NCBI GenBank assembly: GCA_028286905.1 | Contig: JAQBQP010000002.1 | Coordinates: 120,971 to 179,055, forward strand | DNA length: 58,085 nucleotides | Source of the DNA: Candidatus Doudnabacteria bacterium | GTDB taxonomy: Bacteria > Patescibacteriota > Doudnabacteria > UBA920 > VMFF01 | Reading direction: 5' to 3' | Shown here: positions 57,857 to 58,085 of the stretch, piece after piece | Numbering within the stretch: position 1 is the stretch's first letter | Layout of the letters: each line of letters starts with the position of its first letter | Made by a program: the position numbers and the translations under genes | The notes under the pieces: generated by a model | The model's database searches: none | What the model saw: only the letters and a program-made list of their open reading frames with translations | What the model was told of the DNA's origin: nothing

Positions 57857-58085
57857 AAAAATAGTTCACCCAAATCGTTATTTTATTTGGACTATTTTTT
57901 TAATTAGTATCGTCGCAGCAGGTTTGATTTCTTTTATTATCATTTCGGGAATAAATCTAGATAATCAGAACGTTTTTTCTGAATTAAAGACTAAAAAGAT
58001 CTATATTGACAATCAAGCAGGCTATAGCGTTCGGTATCCGAATAACTGGCAGATTGAACGTGATCAAAATGGAAACACGGTTTTT
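57840..58085 (+). CDS. Membrane-anchored protein, N-terminal part
   Basis: 82 residues visible, cut by the right edge. ATG at 57840 inside the end of ruvX. A membrane helix covers about 13-35; then AGYSVRYPNNWQIERD resembles the start of PsbP-like or lipoprotein-type domains found outside the membrane in many CPR genomes. Function unknown. Confidence 0.6.
   Translation, partial: MHKNLKKIVHPNRYFIWTIFLISIVAAGLISFIIISGINLDNQNVFSELKTKKIYIDNQAGYSVRYPNNWQIERDQNGNTVF

Noticed and set aside
1-58085. CRISPR arrays, insertion sequences, prophage
   Set aside because: No regularly spaced direct repeats, transposase genes or phage structural genes were found on either strand.

Overview
The window (58,085 bases) looks like chromosome from a Candidate Phyla Radiation (Patescibacteria) bacterium, moderately AT-rich. 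Evidence: the large ribosomal-protein run is intact from rpsJ to secY but has no rpmD (L30) between rpsE and rplO, a known CPR trait. Coding is dense with short intergenic gaps, most genes are single-copy housekeeping genes, and several proteins are compact or divergent versions of their families. UGA acts as a normal stop where it appears, so the Gracilibacteria/Absconditabacteria code is not in use. I cannot place it more finely without 16S rRNA.

Layout. 1-374: end of an rRNA methyltransferase. 465-1857: a two-gene unit of a ThiF/E1-like adenylyltransferase and a GNAT-fold acyltransferase-like protein. 1890-5179: a membrane histidine kinase whose 3' end is frameshifted, then an MFS permease. 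5192-8418: tRNA-Arg(UCU), a D,D-carboxypeptidase, an RluB-type pseudouridine synthase, a DUF1761 protein and a XerC/D recombinase. 8507-12433: a sugar cluster (GH1 glycosidase, EamA permease, second clan-A-like glycosidase, short ROK kinase). 12549-16610: rpsO, pnp and tgt with structured leaders. 16701-28007: a tight run glyS, M16 peptidase, nfo, AI-2E-type permease, metG, tatD, leuS, glyA, PAP2 phosphatase, then tRNA-Leu(CAA). 28047-30812: parB, a GC-rich orphan gene, rpmB, a site-2 protease and a small coiled-coil gene. 31017-34083: rpsL-rpsG-fusA. 34195-36310: three unknown genes, the first a long coiled coil. 36403-38781: a GC-rich two-gene operon of unknown function on the minus strand. 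39162-40714: tuf and an unknown small gene. 40789-51624: rpsJ to secY. 51807-58085: a ClpP-like protein, tandem adenylate-kinase-like genes, map, pepF, htrA, ruvX and the start of a membrane-anchored protein.

The regulatory sequence is as informative as the genes. Two promoter classes recur. Class A has an extended -10 (TGnTATAAT-like), no recognisable -35 and an ATG only 6-8 bases downstream, which predicts leaderless mRNAs (MFS gene, glyS, site-2 protease gene, secY, adk). Class B has a -10, usually with a TTGnnn -35 at 17 bases, followed by a leader whose first bases form a hairpin (thiF-like gene, pnp, rpsL, tuf, the minus-strand GC-rich operon, weakly rpsJ, and the clpP-like gene with an extended -10). 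Most genes inside the ribosomal operon also lack a Shine-Dalgarno sequence. The rpsJ-rplC gap holds a structured element ending in an intrinsic terminator, a candidate new ribosomal-protein attenuator.

The best candidates for undescribed biology are the ThiF-GNAT pair, the GC-rich gene pair at 36403-38781 with its compositional look-alike at 29237-29602, the rpsJ-rplC leader, the composite hairpin after secY, and the hairpin-capped/leaderless promoter dichotomy. Functions of unknown genes are left open.
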